Positions 1-7,417 of a stretch of DNA of 43,082 bases are shown piece after piece. Every line of letters begins with the position of its first letter. Positions within the stretch are counted from its first letter, which is position 1. The notes beneath the pieces were generated by a model. It did not search any database and was not told where the DNA came from. It saw only the letters and a program-made list of their open reading frames with translations. Both the position numbers and the translations under genes were made by a program. Source of the DNA: CAZCAC01 sp964496575 (GTDB lineage Bacteria > Planctomycetota > UBA1135 > GCA-002686595); assembly GCA_964496575.1 (NCBI GenBank), contig CAZCAC010000071.1, positions 1 to 43,082 of the forward strand, given 5' to 3'.

Positions 1-52
<52 letters not shown>

Positions 53-158
53 GCCGCGCCCCGCCGGCAGCGTCGGTCATGGTTCGCTCGGGGAGAAGGC
101 TCACCCGCCGGGGGACCCGCGGGGCCTCGCTCGTCCGCTTGCGCCGTGCGCGGGGCTC

Positions 159-1079
159 CTAGAAGCCCCGGTCGATCAGGAACTGCACGGCGGCGAGGAT
201 CTCCGAACGACCGTGGCGCGGGTTGATCTCGACGACCTTCTCGACCGCAGAGGGTACGTACTCCGCGACCAGTTTGAAATCGACTTCACCGAGCCCGGGG
301 GGCATCTCCGCCTCGTCGCCGGCCGAGTCCTGCAGGTGGACCCCCACCATGCGCCCGGAATAGCGATCGAGCCACGCGCCCTGACCGGGGAGACCCGCCC
401 GCTGGCGCAGCTGCACGGTGCCGGTGTCGTGCCAGTAGCCGAGGCCCTGCCTCGAGAGGTCGTCCAGCACCCAGCCCATCACCTCGAAGTTCAGGAGGTC
501 GAGGAAGGTCGCTCCGGGCTCGATCGAGAAGCGGATCTCGGGGAACTCGGTGCTCAGGGTGTGGATCGAGCGGCAGAAGTGCTCGACCTGCAGCTGGCTG
601 GTCTTCTGGCAGCGGTTGACGAACTCGGTGAAGGCGTGTCGGACCTGATCCGTGGGCCCTTCCTCCACGAGCCGCTCCTGCAGGGCGGCGGCGTCGCCCT
701 GGAGCGTGGCGCTCTCCACCTCGCAGCCCCGCAGGATCACGATCGGGGTGCCGTAGCGGCGGGCGAGCTGGGCGTGACGGCGGCAGGAGATCACGGCCCT
801 CTCGCGCAATTCGGGGTCGAGGGATCCGAGTTTGGTGCCGGACATGTTCTCGGCCCGCGGGTTCAGGCACCCGGTGACCACCGAGACGACGTTGACCCCC
901 GTCTCGCGGCGGGTGTCCTCGAAGCCGTTGAGCGGCACCGGCTTGGGCGAGAGACCCAGCTCGATCCGGCGGAAGCCCATTGCGACCGCCCCGAACGCCT
1001 GATCCTCGATGGTCGCCAACCGCGTCCCGTAACAGGACGTCGAGAGGGTGTACTCGTTGGGGATGCCGGGTTGGGTCAC
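159..1079 (-). CDS. Sugar-phosphate isomerase/epimerase-like TIM-barrel protein
   Basis: A protein of 306 residues if it starts at the GTG at 1079. The sequence reads as an AP-endonuclease-2-type TIM barrel: an opening strand with YTLSTSCYGTR, then GFRRIELGLS, a central VEHFCRSIHTLS segment, SIEPGATFLDLLN (Glu of a metal-binding barrel), YWHDTGTVQL, and VGVHLQDSAG followed by a terminal VVEINPRHG. These match the xylose-isomerase-like family that binds a divalent metal and isomerises or epimerises sugars. The substrate cannot be assigned. The reading frame stays open upstream to 1352, but that part is low-complexity Arg/Pro/Ser and resembles no barrel, so I take the GTG. No good Shine-Dalgarno precedes it, so the start is uncertain. 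It stands alone, with 436 bp between it and the next gene. Confidence 0.75.
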   Translation of the reverse strand: MTQPGIPNEYTLSTSCYGTRLATIEDQAFGAVAMGFRRIELGLSPKPVPLNGFEDTRRETGVNVVSVVTGCLNPRAENMSGTKLGSLDPELRERAVISCRRHAQLARRYGTPIVILRGCEVESATLQGDAAALQERLVEEGPTDQVRHAFTEFVNRCQKTSQLQVEHFCRSIHTLSTEFPEIRFSIEPGATFLDLLNFEVMGWVLDDLSRQGLGYWHDTGTVQLRQRAGLPGQGAWLDRYSGRMVGVHLQDSAGDEAEMPPGLGEVDFKLVAEYVPSAVEKVVEINPRHGRSEILAAVQFLIDRGF

Positions 1080-1515
1080 GGGACGATGCAGGCGGGTGGA
1101 GCGTGGTCGGTGGTGCGGTTCTCCCCCACACGACCTTCCCTCCCTTATCGAGACCACAACCCCCGGTTCGACAAGGTAAAATCGCCCTTCGAACCGGCGA
1201 GGAGTGGCGCTTTCCCACTTCTGGTTTCCAGATCGGGGAGAGCCGGGGGGGGACGCACCCGAGAGAGTAGTCGATTCGGGCGCGAAGTAGCGACTTCCAA
1301 GGAAGGCCTTTTTTTGGCGCGAAACTCCCCTGGCCGGGGAGCTCTCCCCCACGGCTCGCCGGGCCCGGGTCGGATCGAGCGGCTAGGCCCATGGCGCGGG
1401 CTGACGCCCGCAACCCGACCGGTCAGTGGACTGCTCCGATCACGATTCTCGAGAGCTGCAATGCGCTCGTTGGCCTGCCCATGCCTGCTTTCTGCGCGCA
1501 ACGCGCAGAAACCGA
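1080..1515. other. Intergenic region, no gene supported
   Basis: This 436-bp stretch lies between two minus-strand genes and should hold the promoter of the TIM-barrel gene. It contains a 6-bp hairpin at 1396-1411 (GCGGGC, loop TGAC), a 7-T run at 1309-1315, and a 9-bp hairpin at 1490-1510. Open frames crossing it have Arg/Pro/Gly-rich translations without family resemblance. I see no tRNA or recognisable riboswitch. Confidence 0.5.
1490..1510 (-). terminator. Hairpin after the saccharopine-dehydrogenase-like gene
   Basis: A perfect 9-bp inverted repeat (TTCTGCGCG, 3-nt loop, CGCGCAGAA) ends 5 bp before the last codon of the gene at 1516-2664, on its downstream side. No U-tract follows it on the minus strand, so it is a weak or Rho-assisted terminator candidate. 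Confidence 0.4.
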
Positions 1516-2664
1516 CTACGAGTCGATCAGGGTCTCGACCGTCTCCCGGTAGAGGATTCCCCGCTCGGCGAGCCCGCCGAGCATGAAGTCGACCCAGGCC
1601 TGATCCTTGCCGATCCACTCGGGCACGATCACCCCCCGCTCGTTGAAGACCCCCTCGACCAGCATCCGCGCGGCGACGGTGGCGGTGTAGCCGGTGGTGC
1701 GGGCCATCGAGGACACGCCGCTGTTCTCGTCGTAGCGGTCGAAGAGGTCGTAGGTGTAGCGCTTCTTCTCACCGCCCTGGCGCCCCTCGACGATCACCTT
1801 CATCACGGTCAGATCGGCCTCGCCCTCCTCCAGCTTCCACTTGGAGAAGAGCAGGTTGGACGTGAGCGCGAGAGGACTGATCTCGACCCCGCCTACGTCC
1901 ATGGCCTCCCTGTCGAAGAAGCCGGTCTCACGCAGGACGGCCATCTTCTCGATGTGGCCGACGTAGCGGAGCGTCTTCTCCTTCTTGTTGGGCGCATCGA
2001 TCGTCGTGGCCAGCGTGCGCAGGCCGTCCGTGTTGAACGCCTCGAGCGTGCCGAGCTCCGGGAGCTCGAGCAGCTCCGGGTCGGAGAGCGCGGGGCGCGT
2101 GACCAGCGTGCCGTTCTCGACGTAACGGGCGGGGCGGGTGTACAGCTCGATCACGTCGATCGGCGAGAAGCCCGCCTTGTACTCGTAGGGCCAGGTGCGC
2201 TTCTCGGGCAACCCGCCCACGTAGATCAGGATCGTCTCGGTGCTGTCGAGCAGCTGATCGACGTGCCCGGCGAGCAGGTTGCTCATCCCCGGCGCCACGC
2301 CGCAGTCGACGATTGCGGTCACGCCCTTCGAGACCGCCAGTTGATTCAGGGTGAACGGATCCTCGGGAAAGAACGCGATATCGACCACGTTCACTCCCGC
2401 CCGCAGCACCGTCTCCAGGGTCTTGTAGCCCATGAAGCCGGGCACCGCGTTCATCACCAGTCCGGCGCCCTTGATGATCTCGGTCAATTTGTCGGGATCG
2501 GACAGATCCTCCCGCAGCATCTTGACCGAGGGATTCGTGCTGGCGAGCTTCGCCAGCGTGGACTCACTGCGATCGACCGAGACCACCTCGAATCGATCGT
2601 CCATCGAAAGGTCGACGGCCATCGGTCCCCCGACGAGCCCCGCACCCAGCACCACAACTCTCAT
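1516..2664 (-). CDS. Saccharopine dehydrogenase-like NAD(P)-dependent oxidoreductase
   Basis: A protein of 382 residues. The N-terminus is a Rossmann fold (VVVLGAGLVGGPMA, residues 3-16) followed by SVDRSESTL, the position that selects the adenine-ribose. Next come the MNAVPGFMG and VNVVDIAFFPED segments, then DCGVAPGMSNLLAGH, a hallmark of saccharopine-dehydrogenase/LYS9-type proteins. The C-terminal half (KTLRYVGH, SSMARTTGYTATVAARML) also fits this family. Members work in lysine metabolism, carboxyspermidine synthesis and related pathways; the substrate here is unknown. I start at the ATG at 2664 because AGGAG at 2672-2676 (minus strand) lies 7 nt upstream; the in-frame GTG at 2667 is too close to it. 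The gene is alone; the next gene upstream is on the same strand but 331 bp away. Confidence 0.85.
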   Translation of the reverse strand: MRVVVLGAGLVGGPMAVDLSMDDRFEVVSVDRSESTLAKLASTNPSVKMLREDLSDPDKLTEIIKGAGLVMNAVPGFMGYKTLETVLRAGVNVVDIAFFPEDPFTLNQLAVSKGVTAIVDCGVAPGMSNLLAGHVDQLLDSTETILIYVGGLPEKRTWPYEYKAGFSPIDVIELYTRPARYVENGTLVTRPALSDPELLELPELGTLEAFNTDGLRTLATTIDAPNKKEKTLRYVGHIEKMAVLRETGFFDREAMDVGGVEISPLALTSNLLFSKWKLEEGEADLTVMKVIVEGRQGGEKKRYTYDLFDRYDENSGVSSMARTTGYTATVAARMLVEGVFNERGVIVPEWIGKDQAWVDFMLGGLAERGILYRETVETLIDS

Positions 2665-2995
2665 CACCTATCTCCTGTTCTCTTGGACGAAACCAAACCG
2701 TACGTTCCTCTGGCGACGACAGCTTCGCCACCCCCGCGGCGGAGCGACCTCCGCTGTCGTCCGGATGAAGAATCAGAGACCAGCGAAGCGGATGAGATAG
2801 CGGATCAACCCGAGGAGGAGCTGGGGAGAAGGGGAAGCGGGTTCGAACGGCGTCATCGTCATCCTCAGTGGGCGAGGCTAGCAGCCTCTCGGGGCTGGAT
2901 CGAGTCGGCAAACCTCGATTTGGGCCGAGGATTCGTGTCCCGGCTCGACGCGCGGCGTCCCCCTCGCTCGGGGCGGGGACAGCGGCGGGGTCATC
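2665..2995. other. Intergenic region with a long-arm inverted repeat
   Basis: No gene is supported here. On the minus strand it is the leader or promoter region of the saccharopine-dehydrogenase-like gene. A perfect 9-bp inverted repeat (GACGACAGC at 2715-2723, GCTGTCGTC at 2753-2761) encloses 29 nt rich in C and G, about 50-100 nt upstream of the start codon. It could be an mRNA leader structure or a regulator site. A second small hairpin (GAGGCT AGC AGCCTC, about 2875-2889) lies downstream of the HAD gene. Confidence 0.4.
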
Positions 2996-3820
2996 TCACC
3001 TGGTGACCCGGAGCTCCGCGACGCTCCCCACGACCCGGTCGGGGCGCCGCTCCGGCTCGATCCCCTGGAGCACCGCCTCGTCCGGATACTTGCCCGAGAG
3101 CACGAAGATCGTCTCCATCCCCAGCTCCCTGGCCGGCGCGAGGTCCGCGAGGGGGTCGTCCCCCACCATGGTCACCCGCTCGGGCGGCAGGTCGAGCTTC
3201 TCGACGGCGGAGCGGAAGAGCGCGGGGGCGGGCTTGCCGGCCAGCCGGGCCTGGACGCCGGTCGCGTACTCCAGGGCGGCGGCCCAGGCGCCGAGCCCCG
3301 GCTCGGTGCGCCCCGAGTTGCGGAAGAGGCGGTTGCGGTGCAGGGTGACGAAGCTGGTGCCGGGGCGGAGCAGCAGCTCGACGGCCCGGGAGAGGAGCCG
3401 CCCGTCGGGGTTGTCGATCCAGCCGAGCACCAGGGCGCGCGGCCGCTCCTCCCGCGGCGGCTCTTCGGTGGCGAGGTCGAAGGCGCGGAGCCCCGCCGCC
3501 TCCAGGGTCCGGCGCAGCGCCCCGGCGCCGAGGACCCAGCAGTCGGGCTCCCCCAGCTCCCGCAGGATCTCGACCATCCGGGTCTGGCTGGAGACGATCT
3601 CCGGGTCCCGAACGCCGAAACCGATCTCCCTCAGCCGCGCGGCCAGCTCGTCGGGGGTCAGGGTGGTGTTGTTGGTGAGGATGGCGATCCGGCTGCCCCG
3701 CTCGCGCAGCGAGGCGACCCACTCGAGCGCCCCGGGCACCGGCTGGTACCGCTTGTCGATCACCAGGGTCCCCTCGACGTCGATCAGCCAGCCCGGGCGG
3801 TCTCCACTCACTGCGTCCAT
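2996..3820 (-). CDS. HAD-superfamily (NagD/LHPP-like, HAD-IIA) hydrolase
   Basis: A protein of 274 residues. Motif I reads DVEGTL (D14 nucleophile, E16 where the family general acid is usually Asp), followed by the large C2 cap that identifies NagD/PGP/LHPP-type HAD phosphatases. Motif II is AILTNNTT, motif III the Lys of AGKPAP with the LF that follows, and motif IV VGDDPLADL, which holds Mg2+. The terminal part, FVLSGKY...PDRVVGSVAEL, is also typical. The expected reaction is phosphate-ester hydrolysis in the cytosol on a small substrate I cannot name. The Asp-to-Glu change at position 16 may slow turnover or shift the substrate. The start ATG has only a weak GAG upstream. It is divergent from the gene at 3919. 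Confidence 0.82.
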   Translation of the reverse strand: MDAVSGDRPGWLIDVEGTLVIDKRYQPVPGALEWVASLRERGSRIAILTNNTTLTPDELAARLREIGFGVRDPEIVSSQTRMVEILRELGEPDCWVLGAGALRRTLEAAGLRAFDLATEEPPREERPRALVLGWIDNPDGRLLSRAVELLLRPGTSFVTLHRNRLFRNSGRTEPGLGAWAAALEYATGVQARLAGKPAPALFRSAVEKLDLPPERVTMVGDDPLADLAPARELGMETIFVLSGKYPDEAVLQGIEPERRPDRVVGSVAELRVTR

Positions 3821-3918
3821 CTCGATCTGCTGGGGTTGTGTAAGGCCTCGGCCGCTTCTTCCGACTGACGATCCTACGGTCTGGCCCCCCGCCCCGTCTC
3901 TTCTGCTAGCATGATCCC

Positions 3919-4236
3919 ATGAAGCTGTTGCGGCTGATGTGGATCCTGTCGGGGTTGTGGGCGGCGGCGTGTCTGTACCTCGGCTTCGACTTCTTCGGCA
4001 CCGCCTGGACGAAGGACACCTCGCTCCTCGAGTGGGGTGGCAAGATCGAGACCTACTTCGCCGGCGTGGGTGCGCTGACGGTCGGTGCGCTGCCGATGCT
4101 CGGAACCTGGTGGGCGCACCGCTTTCACAAGAGCCGCGAGCGGGTGCGTCTGAACAAGCAGCGCAAGAAGATCGACAAGCGGATCGAGAAGCTCGACCGC
4201 AAGCAGGCGGAGCGGACCGCGGCCGAGGCGAGCTGA
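3919..4236 (+). CDS. Small two-helix membrane protein with basic coiled tail
   Basis: A protein of 105 residues that I do not recognise. It has a hydrophobic helix at about residues 5-24, an amphipathic stretch (GGKIETY), a second hydrophobic helix at about 47-64, and then a strongly basic, Lys/Arg/Glu-rich tail predicted to be a helix or coiled coil (RKKIDKRIEKLDRKQAE). Both helices make it an inner-membrane protein, with the charged tail probably cytoplasmic. Only 9 nt separate its stop from the next start, so it is probably co-transcribed with the Nudix hydrolase. No function can be assigned. Confidence 0.7.
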   Translation: MKLLRLMWILSGLWAAACLYLGFDFFGTAWTKDTSLLEWGGKIETYFAGVGALTVGALPMLGTWWAHRFHKSRERVRLNKQRKKIDKRIEKLDRKQAERTAAEAS

Positions 4237-4245
4237 TCGGAGCGC

Positions 4246-4830
4246 ATGGGTTTCGACTGGGAGCGACTCGCGAAGAAGCTGTCGGAGAGATCCGGCACCC
4301 GGCTCGACGCGCAGGTGGAGAGTAACGCGGCGGTGGCGATGGTCTTGCGCGCCCGCGGTGAGGAGCTCGAGGTTCTCCTCCTGCAGCGCGCCGAGCGCGA
4401 GGGCGACCGCTGGTCCGGTCACATCTCCCTGCCCGGCGGGCGCGAGGAGGAGGTCGACGACTCGCTGCTGGCGACGGCGAGGCGTGAGACGCTCGAGGAG
4501 ACGAGCATCGACCTCGAGCGGACGGCGACCCTGCTCGGCAAGATGGCTCCGATCCAGGCGCGTGCGCGGGGTGAGATGATCCCGTTGGGCATCACGCCCT
4601 TCGTCTTCCGCCAGGTGGAGGAATCCGAGATCCGTCTCAACGAGGAGGCGGTGGCGTCGTTCTGGTTCCCGTTGAAGCACGCGGCCTCGGGCGAGCTGAG
4701 TGCGACCTTCGAGAAGCGGTACGACGGTGAGGTGCTCACGCTGCCGTGCTGGGACTTCGAGGGGTTTCGTGTGTGGGGATTGACGCACCAGATGTTGCGG
4801 TTGTTCCTGGCCCGTGTGGAGACGGGGTAG
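4246..4830 (+). CDS. Nudix hydrolase, CoA-pyrophosphatase-like
   Basis: A protein of 194 residues. The Nudix box is visible in LPGGREEEV followed by ARRETLEETSIDL, with the catalytic RE...EE glutamates in place. The segment before it (LLLQRAEREGDRWSGHISLPGG) matches the conserved upstream motif of CoA/acyl-CoA diphosphatases such as YeaB/NudL and NUDT7. The spacing between the Gly and the RE pair is one residue longer than the textbook box, as I recall it also being in YeaB. The expected reaction is hydrolysis of a nucleoside diphosphate linked to another moiety, most likely CoA species, with Mg2+. The start ATG follows a GGAG at a short distance. It shares an operon with the small membrane protein upstream and converges on purB. 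Confidence 0.85.
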   Translation: MGFDWERLAKKLSERSGTRLDAQVESNAAVAMVLRARGEELEVLLLQRAEREGDRWSGHISLPGGREEEVDDSLLATARRETLEETSIDLERTATLLGKMAPIQARARGEMIPLGITPFVFRQVEESEIRLNEEAVASFWFPLKHAASGELSATFEKRYDGEVLTLPCWDFEGFRVWGLTHQMLRLFLARVETG

Positions 4831-4910
4831 GAACCGGGGCTGCTGGCGGGGGGGTCGGTGAAGGCGGATGGAAAGGTCGCAATGCCGGCGAGGCGTTCGC
4901 CCCTTCCCCC

Positions 4911-6350
4911 TCAGACCCGCACCTCACCCTTCGCCCCCAGCAGCTCCGCATACCGCTCCAGAACCGGCCCCACCTCCTCGGCCAGGAACTCGTCCACCTG
5001 CTCCGGTGCCCTCCCCACATGCCTTCCAGGCTCGAGCAACGAGTCGAACCGATCGGCCACCGCGGCGAAGACCGGTTCCCTCTTCAACCGCTCGGCGAGG
5101 TCGTTCTCCCGACCCTCCTTGATCTCCTTCGCCGCGGCGAAGCTGGCCTGGCGAATCACCTCGTGGCCGTCCTGGCGATCCACCCCAGCCTTGACCGCCT
5201 CCATCAAGAGCGCCTCGGAAGCGAGGAACGGCAGCTCCGCCATCAGGTTGCGCTCGACCACCGCCGGGTAGACCACCAACCCCGAGGCGACGTTGAGGAA
5301 GAGGTTCAGGATCGCGTCGGTGGCGAGGAACATCTCCGCGATCACCACGCGCCGGTTCGCGGAGTCGTCGAGCGTCCGCTCGAACCACTGGTTGGCCGCG
5401 GTGTGCGCCGTGTTGTCGAGATGGCTGATCACCAGCCGCGCCAGCGAGCAGATCCGTTCGGAGCGCATCGGGTTGCGCTTCCACGGCATCGCACTCGAGC
5501 CGATCTGCTTCGCCTCGAACGGCTCCTCCAGCTCCTTGCGATTGGAGAGCAGGCGCAGGTCGGTCGCGAACTTGTGCGCCGTCTGCGCGATCGAGGAGAG
5601 CGCCTGACCGACGCGGAAGTCGAGCTGGCGCGGGTAGGTCTGGCCGGTCACCGCGAAGCGCTTCTCGAAGCCCATTCTCTTCGCCACCAGCTCGTCGAGG
5701 CGACGCACCTTGCCGTGATCCCCCTCGAACAACTCCAGGAACGACGCCTGGGTCCCCGTCGTGCCCTTCACTCCGCGAAAGCGGATCATCGTCTCCGCGT
5801 GGTCGAGATCGGCGAGATCGTCGATCAGGTCCTGGAGCCAGAGACACGCCCGCTTGCCCACCGTCGTCGCCTGTGCCGGCTGGTAGTGCGTGAACCCCAG
5901 CGTCGGCAGCGCGCGCCACTCCCGCGCAAAGGTCCTCAGCTCGCCGATCAGGCTGACCAGCTGTGCGCGCAGGATCCGCACGCCGGCCCGCAGAACGATC
6001 GCGTCGGTATTGTCGGTCACGTAGCAGCTCGTCGCCCCGAGGTGGAGAATCCCCCGCGCCTTCGGGCACTGATCCCCCCACGCGTGGATGTGGCTCATCA
6101 CATCATGGCGCAGCTTCTTCTCGTACTCCTCCGCCTTCTCGAGGTCGAGGTCCTCGACCGTCGCGCGCAGCTCGGCCAGCTGCTCCTCCTCGATCGCGAG
6201 GCCCAGCTCCGCCTCGCTCTCCGCCAGCGCCAGCCACAAGCGGCGCCAGGTGGTGAACTTGGTCCTGGGCGAGAAGAGGACGCGCATCGCCCGACTCGCG
6301 TAGCGGCCGGCGAGAGGGCTCTGATAGGTCTCGAGGTCGGCGGTGGTCAC
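4911..6350 (-). CDS. purB: Adenylosuccinate lyase, eukaryotic-type
   Basis: A protein of 479 residues. It cleaves SAICAR to AICAR and adenylosuccinate to AMP, releasing fumarate, in purine synthesis. The sequence follows the animal ADSL form almost colinearly: YQSPLAGRYAS at the start, RHDVMSHIHAWG, HLGATSCYVTDNTD, LGFTHYQPAQATTVGKR (catalytic His region, residues 152-166), RFRGVKGTTGTQASFLELF, and the flexible catalytic-serine loop GSSAMPWKRNPMRSE at 284-298. It also carries QWFERTLDDSANRR. This differs from the shorter Bacillus-type PurB. I use the GTG at 6350 because AGGAG lies 8 nt upstream. A CTACACT element about 36 nt upstream is a possible -10. The gene is separate from the vanZ operon by a hairpin. 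Confidence 0.97.
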   Translation of the reverse strand: MTTADLETYQSPLAGRYASRAMRVLFSPRTKFTTWRRLWLALAESEAELGLAIEEEQLAELRATVEDLDLEKAEEYEKKLRHDVMSHIHAWGDQCPKARGILHLGATSCYVTDNTDAIVLRAGVRILRAQLVSLIGELRTFAREWRALPTLGFTHYQPAQATTVGKRACLWLQDLIDDLADLDHAETMIRFRGVKGTTGTQASFLELFEGDHGKVRRLDELVAKRMGFEKRFAVTGQTYPRQLDFRVGQALSSIAQTAHKFATDLRLLSNRKELEEPFEAKQIGSSAMPWKRNPMRSERICSLARLVISHLDNTAHTAANQWFERTLDDSANRRVVIAEMFLATDAILNLFLNVASGLVVYPAVVERNLMAELPFLASEALLMEAVKAGVDRQDGHEVIRQASFAAAKEIKEGRENDLAERLKREPVFAAVADRFDSLLEPGRHVGRAPEQVDEFLAEEVGPVLERYAELLGAKGEVRV

Positions 6351-6381
6351 GGGATCGACTCCTGGAACGGGGGAAGGAGGG

Positions 6382-6392
6382 AGTGTAGCGCG
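6382..6392 (-). promoter_or_regulatory. Possible -10 element of purB
   Basis: On the minus strand this reads CGCGCTACACT, ending about 31 nt before the purB start. TACACT is a plausible -10 hexamer, but no convincing -35 lies 17 nt upstream. The identical 11-mer occurs at 27694-27704, also upstream of a minus-strand gene, which supports a promoter role. Confidence 0.35.
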
Positions 6393-6395
6393 CGC

Positions 6396-6414
6396 GGCGG
6401 CGCTTTCCGCCGCC
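6396..6414 (-). terminator. Hairpin at the end of the nadC operon
   Basis: A 7-bp GC stem (GGCGGCG / CGCCGCC) with a 5-nt loop immediately follows the vanZ stop codon on the minus strand. There is no T-tract. It probably ends the nadC operon or separates it from purB transcription. Confidence 0.4.
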
Positions 6415-6932
6415 TACAGCACCGAAGCGCACAGCGCCGCGGTCGCACAGGCGAGCACCCCGAGGGCCAGCCGCTTCCACAGCCCCCCCTCGCTCGCCCC
6501 GCTGCCGCCGACGTAGTGCACGATCCACAGGGTGCAGGCGGCCCCGACCCCATCGGTGATGATGTCGAGCAGGGAGGCGTCGCGCCCCTCCACCGTGGAC
6601 TGGTGGAGCTCGTCGGCGACGCCGTATAGGACCACGCCGGCGAGAAGACCCGCGATCGCCCACCTCGTGAGTCGCGGCCACCCCCCCTCGCGAGGCAGGA
6701 GCAGGGCGAGCCACAGCGCGAGCAGCCCGAACAGCGGCGCGTGCGCCAGGTTGCTGACGAAACCGAGCCACGGCGGACTCGGCTCGTCGTCGGAGCTCTG
6801 CGACGACAGGTACCAGATCAGGGCGACCCAGGCCAGGACGGGGATCCAGGCGAGACGGCGGGGCAGGCGCTGCAACCCCCCACCCACTCTCCGCAAGGCG
6901 CGCAGAGCGGCCGACCTCGAGTCCCGCTCCAT
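6414..6932 (-). CDS. VanZ-like family membrane protein
   Basis: A protein of 172 residues. After a basic N-terminus there are four hydrophobic segments (about 28-43, 58-80, 90-108, 122-140). The VanZ hallmark is clear: the helix-end FVSNLAHAPLFGLLA, then ADELHQ followed by a GRDASLLDIITDGVGA segment, where Asp/Glu and Gln residues sit at the membrane surface. VanZ-type proteins are inner-membrane proteins linked in some species to glycopeptide tolerance, but most have no known role. The ATG at 6932 is the first plausible start; it lies 14 nt after the stop of the ATPase gene, so the two are almost certainly co-transcribed. The sequence ends with another hydrophobic stretch (155-172). Confidence 0.8.
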   Translation of the reverse strand: MERDSRSAALRALRRVGGGLQRLPRRLAWIPVLAWVALIWYLSSQSSDDEPSPPWLGFVSNLAHAPLFGLLALWLALLLPREGGWPRLTRWAIAGLLAGVVLYGVADELHQSTVEGRDASLLDIITDGVGAACTLWIVHYVGGSGASEGGLWKRLALGVLACATAALCASVL

Positions 6933-6946
6933 CGTGGTCCGGCCCT

Positions 6947-7417
6947 TCACCCGGAGGGTTCGAGCCCCTTGCGGGCCCGGAACTCCAGCCCCTTGCCGTC
7001 CTCCGAATCGCACACGGTCACCTCGTCGACCATCTGCACCAGGAGGAAGAAGCCGCGACCACGCTCGTCCTCGAGGTCGGGCAGGGCGTTCGCGTCGAGG
7101 TAGTGCGCCACCTCCTTCGGGTTCCCGCCCCCCTGGTCGGCGACGCGCAGCTCCCACTCCCTTCCGGAGACGAAGAGCCGCAGCTGCATCCGCACGTCCT
7201 CCTCCAGGTCCTCCTCCTCCATCGCCGACCCTCCGCCGCCGTGGTCGACCGCGTTGGAGAGGAGCTCGCTGGTGACCAGCTCGAGGGTGCCGATCTCAGC
7301 CTCGGGCACGCCCTTCTCCAGGGCGAAGCGCCCGACCACCTGCCGCGCCATCCGCCCCGCGCTGTGCGCGGCGGGCAGGTCGAGGTGCAGCTCGTGCGGG
7401 GGAAGCTCGCCGGTCAT
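6947..7417 (-). CDS. Anti-sigma factor-type histidine-kinase-like ATPase (RsbW family)
   Basis: A protein of 156 residues with a single HATPase_c_2 domain. The N-box is seen in LVTSELLSNAVDHGG (E51, N55), followed by an acidic insertion, a VADQGGG (G1-type) motif, and GRGFFLLVQMVDEV (G2 type). There is no dimerisation/phosphoacceptor domain, as in RsbW/SpoIIAB, which bind a sigma factor and phosphorylate an anti-sigma antagonist. The partner sigma factor or STAS antagonist is not adjacent. The start ATG overlaps the nadC stop by 4 nt (ATGA), so translation is coupled to nadC. Confidence 0.82.
   Translation of the reverse strand: MTGELPPHELHLDLPAAHSAGRMARQVVGRFALEKGVPEAEIGTLELVTSELLSNAVDHGGGGSAMEEEDLEEDVRMQLRLFVSGREWELRVADQGGGNPKEVAHYLDANALPDLEDERGRGFFLLVQMVDEVTVCDSEDGKGLEFRARKGLEPSG

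Noticed and set aside
1296..1316. AAGGCC followed by a T-run as an intrinsic terminator
   Set aside because: The palindrome is a 4-bp stem with no loop, and no gene on the plus strand ends before it.
2841..2860. tRNA T-arm-like GGTTCGAAC
   Set aside because: The flanking stems do not pair and no acceptor, D or anticodon arm can be built around it.
4746..6629. Long plus-strand frame opposite purB
   Set aside because: The product is low-complexity His/Arg/Leu. The minus strand carries an unmistakable adenylosuccinate lyase.
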